Assembly: GCA_900088475.1 (NCBI GenBank)
Contig: FLMG01000170.1
Coordinates: forward strand, 1,210 to 14,700
DNA from: Hyphochytrium catenoides
Taxonomy: Eukaryota; Sar; Hyphochytriomycetes; Hyphochytriales; Hyphochytriaceae
Direction of reading: 5' to 3'
Length of the DNA: 13,491 bases
In this document: in pieces, positions 1 through 9,348 of the stretch
Layout: the number at the start of each line of letters is the position of its first letter
Numbering within the stretch: the first letter of the stretch is position 1
The notes under the pieces: model-generated
The model's database searches: none
Seen by the model: only the letters and a program-made list of their open reading frames with translations
Told to the model about the DNA's origin: nothing
Made by a program: the position numbers and the translations under genes

Positions 1-220
1 TGTCTCTCTGCTTCTTCTCTCTCTCTCTCCCTCTCTCTCTCTCTTTCTTTCTTTTTCTCTCTTTTTTTTTCCTCTTTCTCTTTCTCTCTCTCTCTCTCTC
101 TTTCTCATACACACTTTGAATTGCTCTCTCATTCTTTCTTTCTCTCCTTTGCCTTTATTTGTTTCTCTTCCTCAGGTGTCTACATCCCGCCTCAGCAGCT
201 AACCTTCTTACCTCTCGCAG
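1..220 (+). other. Presumed intron end of the PAP2 gene, CT-rich
   Basis: Bases 1-107 are almost pure pyrimidine (CT repeats with T runs). The rest is T-rich and ends in a branch-site-like CTAAC at 199-203 and an acceptor CAG at 218-220. The phosphatase frame has a stop just upstream of the exon, so coding does not extend left without splicing. An open frame starting at 121 is in a different register and is taken as chance. Confidence 0.6.
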
Positions 221-691
221 ATCACTGTCTTATCTCTCACTCTACCAGCACTCGTGTTGGCCGGCTACATCGCCGTCAGCCGCGTGAAAGACTTCCATCA
301 CTCGTCAGCTGATATCGTGGCCGGCAGCGCGCTGGGATCTATGTAAGCCTCTCTCTCTTCTGCTCTATAGGATCTCTTCTCCTGGATATGGTCTCTTTTC
401 TCTCCCGCCGCCCCTGTCTCTTACCGCTTTTTTTCTCTCCTCTTTCTCTGTCCTTTATGCCTGCTTTTCGTCCTACTCTCTCTCTCTCTCTCTCTCTCTA
501 GTTACAACGCTCTCTTTTGCTTCCGCTGTCTTGCTCTTTCTCTCTCTTACTCCTCTCTCGCTAATTTTCTCCCTCAATCCTCGAAACCTAGTGTCGCGCT
601 GATCGTCTTCAGCGTCACCTTCCTGCCCTGGAGCTTGAGAGAGCGCCAGCGTGGCAAGCGTGAGATGGAGCTCGAGCGTGGAGAACTTTGA
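221..691 (+). CDS. PAP2-family lipid phosphate phosphatase, C-terminal two exons (5' part outside window)
   Basis: Two exons, 221-342 and 592-691, are joined across a 249-base intron (donor GTAAGC after 342, acceptor ending at 591). The joined reading gives a hydrophobic helix, then SRVKDFHHSSAD, which fits the third PAP2 signature SRx5Hx3D, where the His is the catalytic nucleophile-activating residue in this family. A second hydrophobic helix follows (GSALGSIVALIVF), then a short, strongly charged tail and a TGA at 689-691. By family knowledge such enzymes are multi-pass membrane proteins that remove phosphate from phosphatidate, diacylglycerol pyrophosphate or related lipids. The first two PAP2 motifs (KxxxxxxRP and PSGH) are not in the window and must lie on upstream exons. 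The first exon is placed at the CAG ending at 220, with a CTAAC branch-site candidate at 199-203. Substrate cannot be told from this piece. The nearest gene, beyond 1509, is convergent. Confidence 0.85.
343..591 (+). other. Intron of the PAP2 gene with (CT)n microsatellite
   Basis: A GT-AG intron of 249 bases with a CT-rich body. A clean (CT) run at 476-499 lies on the sense strand. Removing it turns the codon split AT|T into Ile and restores the last transmembrane helix of the phosphatase. Confidence 0.8.
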
Positions 692-1235
692 AGGCGGCAA
701 TATCTTGGCCAAGGAGCTTCCTCGAGCTCAGTGCTTGCAATTAATATTTTGTGCAGCCGCGACGAGATAGCGAGAGAGGAAGAGGAAAGAGAGAGAGAGA
801 GAGAGAGAGAAGCGGGGCCCGGGTTCAAAGGCAGTTCTCTCGTGTTAGTGTTCCCAATTTTGATAAATATATGGATCGGGAGACTCCAGATCTCAGAAGA
901 TTCTTACTGCTCATGTTGGTCCACTAGCTCTAAAGCACTCGTGGAGAGTGCGTGGCAAAACTTTCTGTTTCTCTCTTTTCTCTCTCTCGTTCTCTTATTT
1001 TTCCTCTTTCTTTCCTTTCTCTCGCTCGCTCTCTCGTCTTCTCTCCTCCGTGTGTCTCTTGTCTGTCCCTCTCGTGTCTTCACTGGTGCCTCCTCTTTCC
1101 AACCTTCTTTTTCTCTCCGTTCTTTGTCTTAACCACTCCTAGCTTTGAGCTCCAGGCTGGGGGCTGATTCTCTTTCTCCTCGCTGCCTTGGAGGAGCTGA
1201 AGTGGAATTCTGAGGTCACGAAGTTTTAGAGTCTT

Positions 1236-1317
1236 GCAAAAGAGAAGAGAGCACTCTCTGTCTCCCCTCTAAGAAAGAGAGGCAATCTCTTCTAATTTCT
1301 TCCATCGTCGCGGGCAC
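1236..1317. repeat. Imperfect direct repeat, copy A
   Basis: Starts with GAGAAGAGAGCACTCTCTG and ends with CATCGTCGCGGGCAC. The same blocks in the same order recur about 145-151 bases downstream. The first block contains the inverted motif AGAGAG-CA-CTCTCT. Confidence 0.7.
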
Positions 1318-1380
1318 TAGGAATTCCCTCCTCTGTCCTTCCTTCTTCTTAACAATCGTCTTCATTTTCTCTGAATCTGA

Positions 1381-1463
1381 GCAAAAAAGAGAGAGAAGAG
1401 AGCACTCTCTGTCTAGGGGAAGAAAGACGCTCTCTCCTCCTCTCTCTCATCGTCGCAGGCACA
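1381..1463. repeat. Imperfect direct repeat, copy B
   Basis: Second copy of the block at 1236-1317. It shares GAGAAGAGAGCACTCTCTG exactly, an AAGAAAGA middle, and CATCGTCGCAGGCAC, which has one base difference from copy A. The spacing differs by about six bases between the first and last blocks, so small indels have built up since duplication. Confidence 0.7.
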
Positions 1464-1509
1464 AAGCATCTTCTCCCCTGCACTGCTACTTCTTCCCTCT
1501 CTCTCTCTC

Positions 1510-3308
1510 TCAGTATAAATCGTATCCCTCCGTTGACTCTGCATCCTCTCCTTGCGAGCTACCTTCAGCGTCTAGATCCTCCACGGCCTCGTAGGTTCTC
1601 CGACTGAGAACAAGCTGGCGCTGTAAGTCCTGCCATTGAGAGACAGTAAGGTCCGCATAGAAGCTCTTTTCCGCGTTAAGAAGATCGTGCTCAAGAGACA
1701 AGCGTCGCCTATGCTCAAGAGCTTGAGAGAGACTAAGCCCCTCTCCCGGAAGAAAGCTTAAGATCTTCAGCAGCAGCTCCACAGGCCACCGATTGGAGGT
1801 TCTCATGGTTATCTTCTCGAGCAGAGCCAGCATCTGAAATGTCCGCACTTCCTTTTGTTGAAAGGGCAGTTCCTTGGTGGAGAGAAGAGGATGGTCAGGA
1901 CAGACCAGAAGGAAGGTAAGAAGCCTCACTCCCTTCTTCTCCAGCTGTTCTAGCCGTTCTGCCTGCACGTGGTCTGAAGGCTGAACCTTGTACTGAAGAT
2001 TATTGGCGAAGGCTAGAAGCCGGCCTTCTTTGATCGTCAACGGAGGAGAGGGACGAGAACTTCCGATCACTCTTCCCTGGTTATCCCTACAATAGGGAAA
2101 GATTCTATCTGCAAACTCCGCATTGTTGGCAGCGGAGCGACAATCTGGGACGAGAGTGTAGCTCTCAAAGTCTTCTATTTGCCGCAGATGGACCAGCCCT
2201 GACCCCAAAGACGGATCTACGGTGTAGAAGCACAGCCCCACTGCCACGATATCCTCAAGAGGAGAGCCCTCTGATTGCCACTGCTCTTCCTCAGAGGCCA
2301 GCCAGCCTCTTGTTCCTGACTTATAAACGTAATCTCTGCATCGAACGATGACCTGCAGCTCTCGCTCTCTTAAAGAGCGCTCACAGCAGCGCTCAAAAAG
2401 CGGCACAAAGAGAGCAAAGAGATCCGAGACTGCAGGGTAAAGCTCAGGAAAGAGTTCGCGTGGTGCACTGCTGATATCTGACCGGATCTCCGTCTCTCCC
2501 TCTGCTGACACCCAGAAAACGGAGGGAAGCGTTTGATATCGACAGTCCTTCCTCTGCACCCTTCTTGATCTGCCCGCTGACCAGCGCTGGTGCTCCATCT
2601 CTCGGTCCTCCGCAGTGCTAATACCGCGGACATACGGGTAGAGGGAGGGGTCCACGATGTCCATCACACCGTTTTCTCGCTGCCTCGCATTGGGATCGCC
2701 TTTATTGAGAACTAGCTGCCTCAGAGCGGGGCTGTAGCTCTCTCGGACTTGATCTACTCCGGCTCTAAAGCCGCTAAGCAGCGCCTGTGGCACCGCCTCA
2801 TCCACAAAGAAGATCTTCGACTGGTTAGGCACTTCATATCTCTCCTTAATTGATCGCACAGGAAGTGTCTCCAGTGGCAGATGCCCAGCAAAAGAGGAGG
2901 GAGAGTAAGTATAATCATGGCCATATGAGGGGAACAGAAGGACCTCAAAAGCCTTTTCTTCGATATCTTCACAGCCACCCAAGGCTATGTGTTCCTCGCT
3001 CTCTGTCTTCTTCTCGTTTACTTTCCATTGCTGCTCTTCTCTTCGTCCCTTTGCAAGGTTCTTCTCACTGCGGCGGCTTAATTCTGCCTTTTCTAGATCC
3101 ATAAGCTCCTCTTCCCACGGAGGCTTGATGGTGTTGAGCCTGTAAGGTGACTGGATGAGCACATCAACTGGTCCCTCGATGCTGACTCCGGCATGGATAT
3201 AACGGTGCGCGTCTGAGGGTATTGCGTAGAAGTTGGAAGGAGGAGAAGACATAGGCGGAGGTTCCGCTGACTCAGTCCTGCTCTTCTTCGACTCCTTCTG
3301 GCCTCGTT
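1510..3308 (-). CDS. Exon 4: last SPRY strand and DUF4246-like domain
   Basis: Residues 1461-1500 are a Lys/Ser/Pro linker, then HAGVSIEGPVDVLIQ resembles the closing SPRY strand. From about residue 1619 the text follows DUF4246 as I remember it: VMDIVDPSLYPYVRG (family V(L/M)D(L/I)VxPSLYPLVYG), SVFWVSAE..IRSDISS, LYPAVSDLFALFVPLFE, LQVIVRC, then a WHxEG-like strand, a YQHRV-like strand, LLTFLLVCPDHPLLST, and a C-terminal LPxELxxxIxxxL...sxxxAxxHR helix pair. The two His in the WHxEG and YQH motifs appear as Gln1805 and Tyr1900. An acidic tail ends the protein. DUF4246 has no firm biochemical function that I know. An ATG at 3327 could start a free-standing gene, but the SPRY domain would then lack its final strand. 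Confidence 0.75.
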
Positions 3309-6300
3309 CTACCAAAGGCGAGACCATCGCACATTAGACAAAAACGTGGTGAAAGACCCGAGCACGAGGAGACAGAGAGAGAGACATAGAGAAAGACAAA
3401 GAGAGAGGAGAGAAAAGAGAGGCAAGGGAGAGAGAGACAAGGAAGAGAGAAAAACAAGGGAAAGAGACAAGGGAGAGAGAGACGGAAGAGAGAGAAAGGA
3501 GAAGAGAGAAAGAGCAAGCCAATAGCGATGTGAGAGGTGAGCTTGCAATGTAACTTGTAAACAAGTTGTTTGGGATTCTCCCTCCTTTTAACTCTCTGAT
3601 TTCTCTTCTCATGCGGCTCTCTTCTCGGTCTCGCTCTAGCTCCCTCTCTTCTTCTGGCTCTCGTTCTCTCCTTGTCTCTGTTTGTCTCAACTCCCTCTGT
3701 CTGTCTGTCTCTCTTTCTACTTGGTACCCTGACGTGTCCATTGTCTCGTCTTACCATGAGTCTGACGCTTCTGGTCTCTTTTTTGGGCAACTGTACGCGA
3801 AGGAATGAAGATCAGCCGCCCATTCTTCGTGAGGAAGAAGGTTTTCAGCGCCGTATTGAAGCCGACACCAACAGTGTCTCCTTCTGAAAAGGCGGCCGTG
3901 GGAGGGAGAGCGGGAGGAGCCTCCGCAGAGCCCTCAGGAGCCGTAGAGATCTGTATCTTGCCGCTACTGCTCCTCCATTAGAGCCGTGAGAATGAGAAGG
4001 CCGATGAGAGCACCGTCGTCATAGATGATGATACACCGATGCAAAAGAAATGTGCACATTGAGAGGAAAAATCGCTTTGATGAGTTGATATATTCAAGAG
4101 GCCGACAAATGAAGATGGGAGAAGAGACATAGAGCGTTGAGGAAGAGAAGGATCAACTCTGAGATAGGTGGGGTCGCTTGCAAGGAGAGCAGAGCCATCC
4201 CAGAGCCGATAATGGACTTTAGCTGGAGCAGTGAGACAAAGACTGACAGACCTTAGATAGAGAGAGAAAGAGAGAGAGAAGGTGGGAGGACATGAACCCT
4301 ATGAAGACGGCGCATAAGTGGTAGTTTGAGGTTTATGCGTGAGGTGCTTCTCTTTAGAGCGAGAGAGAAAGATGCATTTGCATGTTGACAAAGGAAGAGA
4401 TGGTGTGTGAAAGGTAAAGCCAGTATGAGTGAAGTTGACGGCAAGAAAGAGAAAGAAGAAAGACGAGGGAGCAAAGGAAGGAGAGCAACTGACCTAAGAT
4501 AGCCGACGCTGGTTCTCTCTTCTTCATATCTCTCTCCCCATAGTAAGCTCTTGTCTCGTGTTGCCGATGAAGCGTCTCCCACATGTTTGTCCTCTGGATG
4601 GTCGGGCTCTACGAGGCCCACAGAGACAAGCCAAGGAGTATCATCTTTGGGGACAGAGAGTATGGAGACCTCGAAGTAGCAAGTCCTGACATAGCTCAAA
4701 GGATTTTTGCCGTTGCCGTCGTCCTGCCAGAAATAATCCTCTGCTATGTAGCCATACCAGCACCTGTTCGCCATTGTGCCCCTAGACAAGAAAGAGAGAA
4801 CGTGCTGGGGATTTGGAACATTACTCCGGGTTGCAAGCAGCCACAGCTCTTTCTCTATTCTCTGAAAAGGCTGGGCAATTTGGGATACCGCCATGCTTCT
4901 CTCATTTGTAGACGTCCTCTGTCTTTTAAGACGCTTCTGGTCTCTGTCTGTCTCTTTGGGGATCAGCAGCTTGAGGTTCGTCGGCGCTCTGTGATACAGT
5001 GCAAACCTGATCCAATCGGAACGGTCATAGAGGAGAATCGGATCTTCTCTTGAAGGAGGAAGCCGCATCTCTTTCTCTATCCGCTGCTGCGCTAGCCGTA
5101 TCATCTTTCTCTCCCATCGCTTTCCTGCGGAAGGAGGGCGCGCACCCAGAGGCGAGAGAAAAGGCCAGGCGTAAGAAAGGTGAATGTTTGAGAGGGGTTG
5201 TGGTAGGAAAGAAGAGCCAATTCAAGAGCAAGATGTGTGGGCAATGATGAAGAGAGGACATGCTAGCGGTCAGTTGATATATTTGCCTTACCTGTCACAC
5301 TTTCTCCGCCTGGGCACGGTAGCGGCTTCTGAGCAGTCCAGGCCAAATCTTTCCACTCCTGAGACTCCATCCCAGAAAGAGACGCCCAGGCAAGCTCTGG
5401 GTCCACTTCCCGCATCCCCACTGCCTCTACATAGGCCATCGCAGCAGCTGCCGGATTGGGCTTTGCTCTTTCGTTGACTTCTTGGAGCCATGTTTTGAAG
5501 GCGAGGTTGCCTGCCGCGATAGCATCCTCTTCTCTTCCCCGCTTCCCATCACCTCTCTTCCACTTCGAAACGAGCTCGAGTCGAGGGGACTGGGAAGTTT
5601 CCATCGTCTCCTGATAGTTAATCCTCTTGTTACAGCGCGATAAGGCCTCTTCCACTGCCCAATCAAGCAGCTCTGCCTTCATACCATTAGGAGAGAGGTC
5701 CCAAGCCACAAGTGGCCTTCGACTCTCCTTCAGTAGGCATCTCAATGATATGAGATCGACCCTGGGTCCAAACGCGGCAGCATCAGATTCAAGCCAATGA
5801 ATCCACGCCTCGCAGCCTTCTTTAGAAGCCAACAGGTTGCGGAAGGGCCGTCCTTCAACTAACCTCCTGGGCAACACGTCCCCCAGAGACGAAAGATGCA
5901 GCATAATGCAGCCGATCAAGGTGAAAGCGCTCTTATCCCAACCGTCTGGGCTTTCAATGTCTACCTCTGCCAAGCTATCTAACATCTGGTCGAAGAGAGC
6001 AATGGCTGTCGGCATCAGCTGACCCTCCTCTGCCTTCTCAAGGTCAAAAGCTGGATGTCGTATAATAGTCAATAGATTCCTTAGATGCTCCTCAGGAACT
6101 TCCGGTACCCCACCATCCAGAATCGTGAAGATATAGGCCTGGATCTCTCTATAAAGCGTTGGAAGCAGAGGAGGCCTGAGCTGCAGGAGACATGTGATGG
6201 CGTCGATCTTTCCACTCTTGACCAGACAGTCAACTGTCTGCAGAAGTGGCCATTGCACAGCTTGAGAATCCCCTGTCTCTCTTCCTCTTCTGTGTTCTCT

Positions 6301-8829
6301 CTCTCTCTCTCTCTCTCGTTGAGTAGAGGCAGCACGGAGAAGAATCTCAGTGATGGGATCATCCTCAATAGGGTGGTAAGGGAAGACGGACTGGAAGTGG
6401 ATGTGCGAGATGATCTCTCGTAAGTCGTCATGCCATTTCACATATGGTTGCGCCTCCAGCTCTCGCAACGCTTGAAGACAGACAGTCGACAAGATAGGCT
6501 TAAGCTCTTCAGAGATCAGAGGAGGAGGCAGTCCATCTTCCTCTACATCCGGCGAGCTCGGACTTTCTTCATCTCTGTCCGCTTCTTCATCAGCACTTTG
6601 ATCTCTGTCGACCAGCCCTCTCTTCACGTCTTTCTCCTTCAGGTCTCTCTCTCTCGCTCTCTCTGCTTGATGGTCATTCACAACCTGAAGGAGCCCTCGA
6701 AGAGCTTCTTCCTGCTCAAGAACGCCTTCCAACACCTTCCACATGCCATAGCGGCAACCCGTAAGATAAGAATGATAGGGATTTTTCCTCTTTTTCTGGT
6801 CTTGCCAGCACATATCTAAGGCCATCAGGGTACAAAGACCTAAATGGTTCCCTATACGGAGCATCTTGAGGAGCCTTTGGCGCAAAGGAAAACCTGATGA
6901 GCCTCGGTCCTGTGTATCACTGCCCAGGTTATAGGCAGTGAGAACCATGGGATTGGGATTGCAGCGAGTGGAAGACTCCCTGTCATCAAATGCTGCAGGC
7001 TCCACACAGGGAGAGACGCGCTGACCATGGTCAGGATGAGAAGGAATCTTAAGGACCATTGTCATTAAATCGCTCCTATGGTCGAAGAGAACAGAGGCCA
7101 TTGTCTCGATGGAGTAGGCTACCTCTTGGTCGAACTCTGGTTTTTCTTGTTCTCCCCACCAACAGCGATAGAGGTCAAATACTTCTTGGACGGAGGCCGG
7201 AAAGGCTTTCTCTCTCCCACTATGGACTCCATCTCCGCAAATGAGCCTGATCGTCTTTCCTACCAGCCGTTCATAAGTCATCAGCTTTTCCTCTCCTTGT
7301 CGTATACATCCCACGACAAAGTTGGTAGCGAAAGGCCTGAGCCTCTCAGAGAGGATTTTTCTGGCCTTGTTGAGCGTCGTAAACACGATGTCCACACAAG
7401 GACTCTGCGCTGCCATTTCTTCGTAGACAAGAGAGGATTGACTGGCGCGGAAGAGGTCATAGTGAAAGCTAGAAATCACTCTTGTTATCTCTGGATGTGG
7501 GCTTTGCTGCAGGTAGAGTTTCCTCCAGAACGAGCAGAAGACCATCGCCACCAACTCCGTCCAAGCTCTCCTTTTTCTCTTTCTCTCATCCATAAAGTGC
7601 TTGCAGAAGAAAGAGCTAAACATAGGTGACAAGCTGAAGAGAAACTCCGTGGTTGACTCGCTATCGGTCACACCCTCAGTGCTGACTGTCAGTGCCTGCA
7701 ATTCTTTCGGAGAAAGGCGCAAAAGCCTCATCCACACCGCGAGCAGCCCCTCATCTTCCTCTCCTCGCGCTGTTTCTTCTCGCAGACGGAGTAGACTGTC
7801 TGGGAGTCTTTTCTTATATTTCTCTGAGCTTAGGTCCTGCCAGCGTTCGACTGTTTGAAAAAGCAGCATCCGCGTGCAGAGCAGCGTCAGTCCAAGTTCC
7901 GAGAGAAGAAGACGACAGCCATCCTCGGCCACGCTGTGTGTCTCTCTCTTTGCTTCCTCCACCTGCTGCAAGGCAGATGCAACAGCGTATCCTGCCTGCC
8001 GGACTGTACAGAGAGAGATTCTGGGCAGAGGGATCTGCACTGTCCTTTCTGAACCTGATCTTGAGACGTGTCTTTGCCCTGAGACTCGAAGTAGATGGTT
8101 CAGACGCTGGAGGATCTCAGAGTCATAGAGAAAGTCTCTGAACCACTGCAGGCGCCATTCTTCTTTCTCTCTCTCTTCCTTGGATCCTGTCTCTTCTCTC
8201 TCCTCTTTGTTCTCTCGCTTAGTGTGCTCTCCGCCGTGGTTGAAGAGAAATGAGAAGACTGAATTGACAGGGAAGCTGTCTTTCTCACTCTCTCTCTCTT
8301 CTTCATCCCTCTCTCTCTCGCTGGTCTCACTCTCTCTGTCGCTCTTTCTCTCTCTGCCTTCGTTCAGGACTTTGAGCTCCTCCGGCGGGACATACGGCCG
8401 CACGTCTAAGATCAGGCTGGAGACGTTCCAGATCATTTGCTCGATTAACTGGAAGTCTGCGTCTACCTCTGAAGAGTCCTCCATCTCGTCAGGGTCCCAG
8501 CGGAGCTTCTGAAGCTGAAGAGTGAAGCGCAAGAGCGCGCTAAATGCTTCTGAGCGGCTGAGAGGCGTGAAGTCCTCTCCTTCGGCGGCTTCTTCTCTTC
8601 TCTCTCTCTTCTCTCTCGACTGGGGCTCCACTCTCTCGCCCTTGGGCTTCGACGCAGAGAAGGATGCCCACCAGTTGTTCTCTCTCTCGTCTTGCGGGAA
8701 ATAGCGTTCATCCCAGGGACAATCTTCCAGCTTCAGCATGGGCAGACGGGGGAGAGTGTAATAGTAGCCGCCCTGCCCTGGAGGCAGAGGCGGTGCCTCT
8801 CTTTCTCTCTCCTCCCGCCGCGCCGCCAT
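1510..8829 (-). CDS. Large multidomain protein: helical N-terminal region, SPRY domain, DUF4246-like C-terminal domain (four exons)
   Basis: Exons read 5'->3' on the minus strand: 8829-5292, 5124-4494, 3966-3755 and 3308-1510. The junctions are ACAG|GTAAGG to CCGCAG|GA, TTAG|GTCAGT to CAG|T, and CATG|GTAAGA to TAG|AA, in phases 1, 2 and 1. Summed exon length is 6180 bases, giving 2059 residues and a TGA stop. The SPRY fold is spread over exons 2, 3 and 4, which is the main argument that this is one gene. The order is an unrecognised, probably helical region (about 1-1300), SPRY (about 1306-1519), then DUF4246-like (about 1619-2029). The ATG at 8829 follows an AAAAGAG leader, and a GA-rich leader lies upstream. 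SPRY domains are protein-interaction modules; the biochemical role of the whole protein is unknown to me. No RING, HECT or zinc finger is visible. The weakest junction is the third, because its acceptor has a modest pyrimidine tract and lies next to another ATG at 3327. Confidence 0.72.
3309..3754 (-). other. Intron 3 of the SPRY/DUF4246 gene, with a long polypyrimidine tract
   Basis: Bases 3363-3515 are nearly all purine on the plus strand, so the sense transcript carries about 150 pyrimidine-rich bases. Leu/Ser-rich readings of this stretch are repeat translations. The donor is CATG|GTAAGA; the acceptor TTGGTAG at 3309 is the choice that keeps frame with exon 4. Confidence 0.6.
3755..3966 (-). 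CDS. Exon 3: central SPRY strands
   Basis: Too unremarkable to stand out as its own open frame, but unmistakable after splicing. It contains GDTVGVGFN (residues 1419-1427) and FFLTKNGRLI (about 1433-1442), the classic GDxxGxG(F/I)...(I/F)FFTKNG core of SPRY domains. The acceptor CAG is at 3969-3967, with a CTAAT branch candidate just upstream. The donor CATG|GTAAGA ends the exon; without splicing the frame stops within about ten codons. A Pro/Ala-rich loop (about 1399-1415) precedes the GDTVG strand. Confidence 0.82.
3967..4493 (-). other. Intron 2 of the SPRY/DUF4246 gene
   Basis: A GT-AG intron of 527 bases within the SPRY domain. Plus-strand GA runs at 4258-4281 and 4440-4490 mean the sense strand is CT-rich. 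No further exon is required to join the flanking SPRY strands. Confidence 0.7.
4494..5124 (-). CDS. Exon 2: basic linker and first half of SPRY domain
   Basis: Begins after a clear pyrimidine tract and CCGCAG. A charged stretch of about 110 residues, Lys/Arg-rich in part, leads into the SPRY start. SPRY landmarks are GNGKNPLSYVRTCYFEVSIL (the YFEV beta strand, residues 1329-1335) and TPWLVSVGLVEPD, matching the typical (Y/W)(Y/F)E(V/I) and (W/I)xxxGL strands. The exon ends in SVGYL at TTAG|GTCAGT, corresponding to the S(Y/I)GYH turn of SPRY domains. Reading beyond the donor gives only hydrophobic CT-repeat translation and a stop near 4253. Confidence 0.85.
5292..8829 (-). CDS. Exon 1: unrecognised, probably alpha-helical N-terminal region (about 1179 residues)
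   Basis: A single 3.5-kb exon with no stop. I do not recognise a family. The text is rich in Leu, Glu and Arg with recurring amphipathic helix patterns, which suggests an alpha-solenoid-like scaffold; this is inference. Between the helical parts lie three charged low-complexity segments: roughly residues 158-232 (Arg/Glu/Ser), 722-763 (Asp/Glu-rich), and a short Arg-Glu run near 838-845 that translates the CT repeat at 6296-6317. No signal peptide or membrane segment is evident, and the N-terminus is Arg/Glu-rich then Pro/Gly/Tyr-rich. A cytosolic or nuclear protein is likely. The exon ends at a strong donor ACAG|GTAAGG; reading on would add only about a dozen residues before a stop. Confidence 0.75.
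6296..6317 (+). repeat. (CT)n microsatellite inside coding exon
   Basis: Lies in exon 1 of the large gene. On the sense strand it is GA and is translated as alternating Arg-Glu. Confidence 0.95.
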
Positions 8830-8880
8830 CTCTTTTAAGCTTCACACACTCTCTCTCTCTCTCTCTCTTTCCCCCAGTCT

Positions 8881-8910
8881 CTACAGAGCTTCGGCCCTCA
8901 ATGCGTTCAT
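8881..8910 (-). promoter_or_regulatory. Possible upstream ORF in the leader of the large gene
   Basis: A nine-codon frame (MNALRAEAL, then TAG) lies about 50 bases upstream of the ATG at 8829. It would matter only if transcription starts to the right of 8910, which the sequence does not show. Confidence 0.25.
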
Positions 8911-9010
8911 CGTGGTGGCGCAGAGTCCGCTGGCCTGAGAAAAGAAGGGCTTTGAGTGTGAGAAAGTAGAGAGGAAACAGAGGGAGAAGAAGATTTTACG
9001 AGGAGACACG

Positions 9011-9192
9011 ATGTGTGTGAGACAACAAAGCAGACGAAAAGCAGAAAGAGAAGTGAGGGCCAATAAGAGAGAGGAAGAGAAGAAAGAGGGGCAAGAGAGA
9101 GAGAAAGAGAAGAGGGGGAGGGAGAGAGAGAAAGAGGGAGAGAGAGAGAAGAGCAGAGAGAGAGAGAGAAAGAGAGAGGCGGAGAGAGAAAG

Positions 9193-9230
<38 letters not shown>

Positions 9231-9260
9231 TGAGAGAGCGAGAGATTGAGAGAGGCATGG
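9011..9260 (+). repeat. Polypurine block with (GA)n
   Basis: About 250 bases of mostly A and G on the plus strand, with uninterrupted GA at 9197-9228. Confidence 0.9.
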
Positions 9261-9347
9261 TTCTTTATGGCTAACACTCGGCGTTAACGGATTGTTTTGG
9301 CGGGCACTTCATCAGTTAGGAGCGCTGGTAGAAGTCTTCAATAAACA

Positions 9348-9348
<1 letters not shown>

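Larger units (their letters stand above)
692..1509. other. Convergent intergenic region between PAP2 gene and the large minus-strand gene
   Basis: No gene is supported here. It contains a GA microsatellite at 788-810, an AT-rich patch around 738-752 just downstream of the phosphatase stop (possible 3' processing area), a T/C-rich stretch at 955-1135, and a duplicated block described separately. Leu/Ser-rich and Arg/Glu-rich open frames in this area are translations of the CT/GA repeats. Both flanking genes end here, so it should hold both 3' untranslated regions. Confidence 0.6.

Noticed and set aside
810-832. tRNA-like GGGTTCAAA motif
   Set aside because: The flanks are a GA repeat and unpaired sequence; no acceptor stem, D arm or anticodon arm can be drawn.
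731-1132. Open frame rich in Arg/Glu then Leu/Ser/Phe
   Set aside because: It is the translation of a GA repeat followed by CT-rich DNA; no family pattern and no splice support.
1510-3327. Stand-alone 605-residue DUF4246 gene starting at the ATG at 3327
   Set aside because: Possible, but the SPRY domain would lose its last strand and exon 3 would have no partner, while splicing to 3308 keeps frame and makes the total length divisible by three.
3272-3790. A 172-residue minus-strand open frame
   Set aside because: It overlaps the SPRY exon 3 in another register and runs through intron 3; the SPRY reading has clear motifs and this one has none.
4583-5053. A 156-residue plus-strand open frame
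   Set aside because: Antisense to exon 2, where the SPRY motifs are convincing on the other strand.
7078-7629. A 183-residue plus-strand open frame
   Set aside because: Antisense shadow of exon 1 of the large gene; no recognisable motif and embedded in a 3.5-kb coding frame.
8881-9277. Several overlapping open frames on both strands, Leu/Ser-rich or Arg/Glu-rich
   Set aside because: All are readings of the polypurine block 9011-9260; dinucleotide repeats stay open in several frames.
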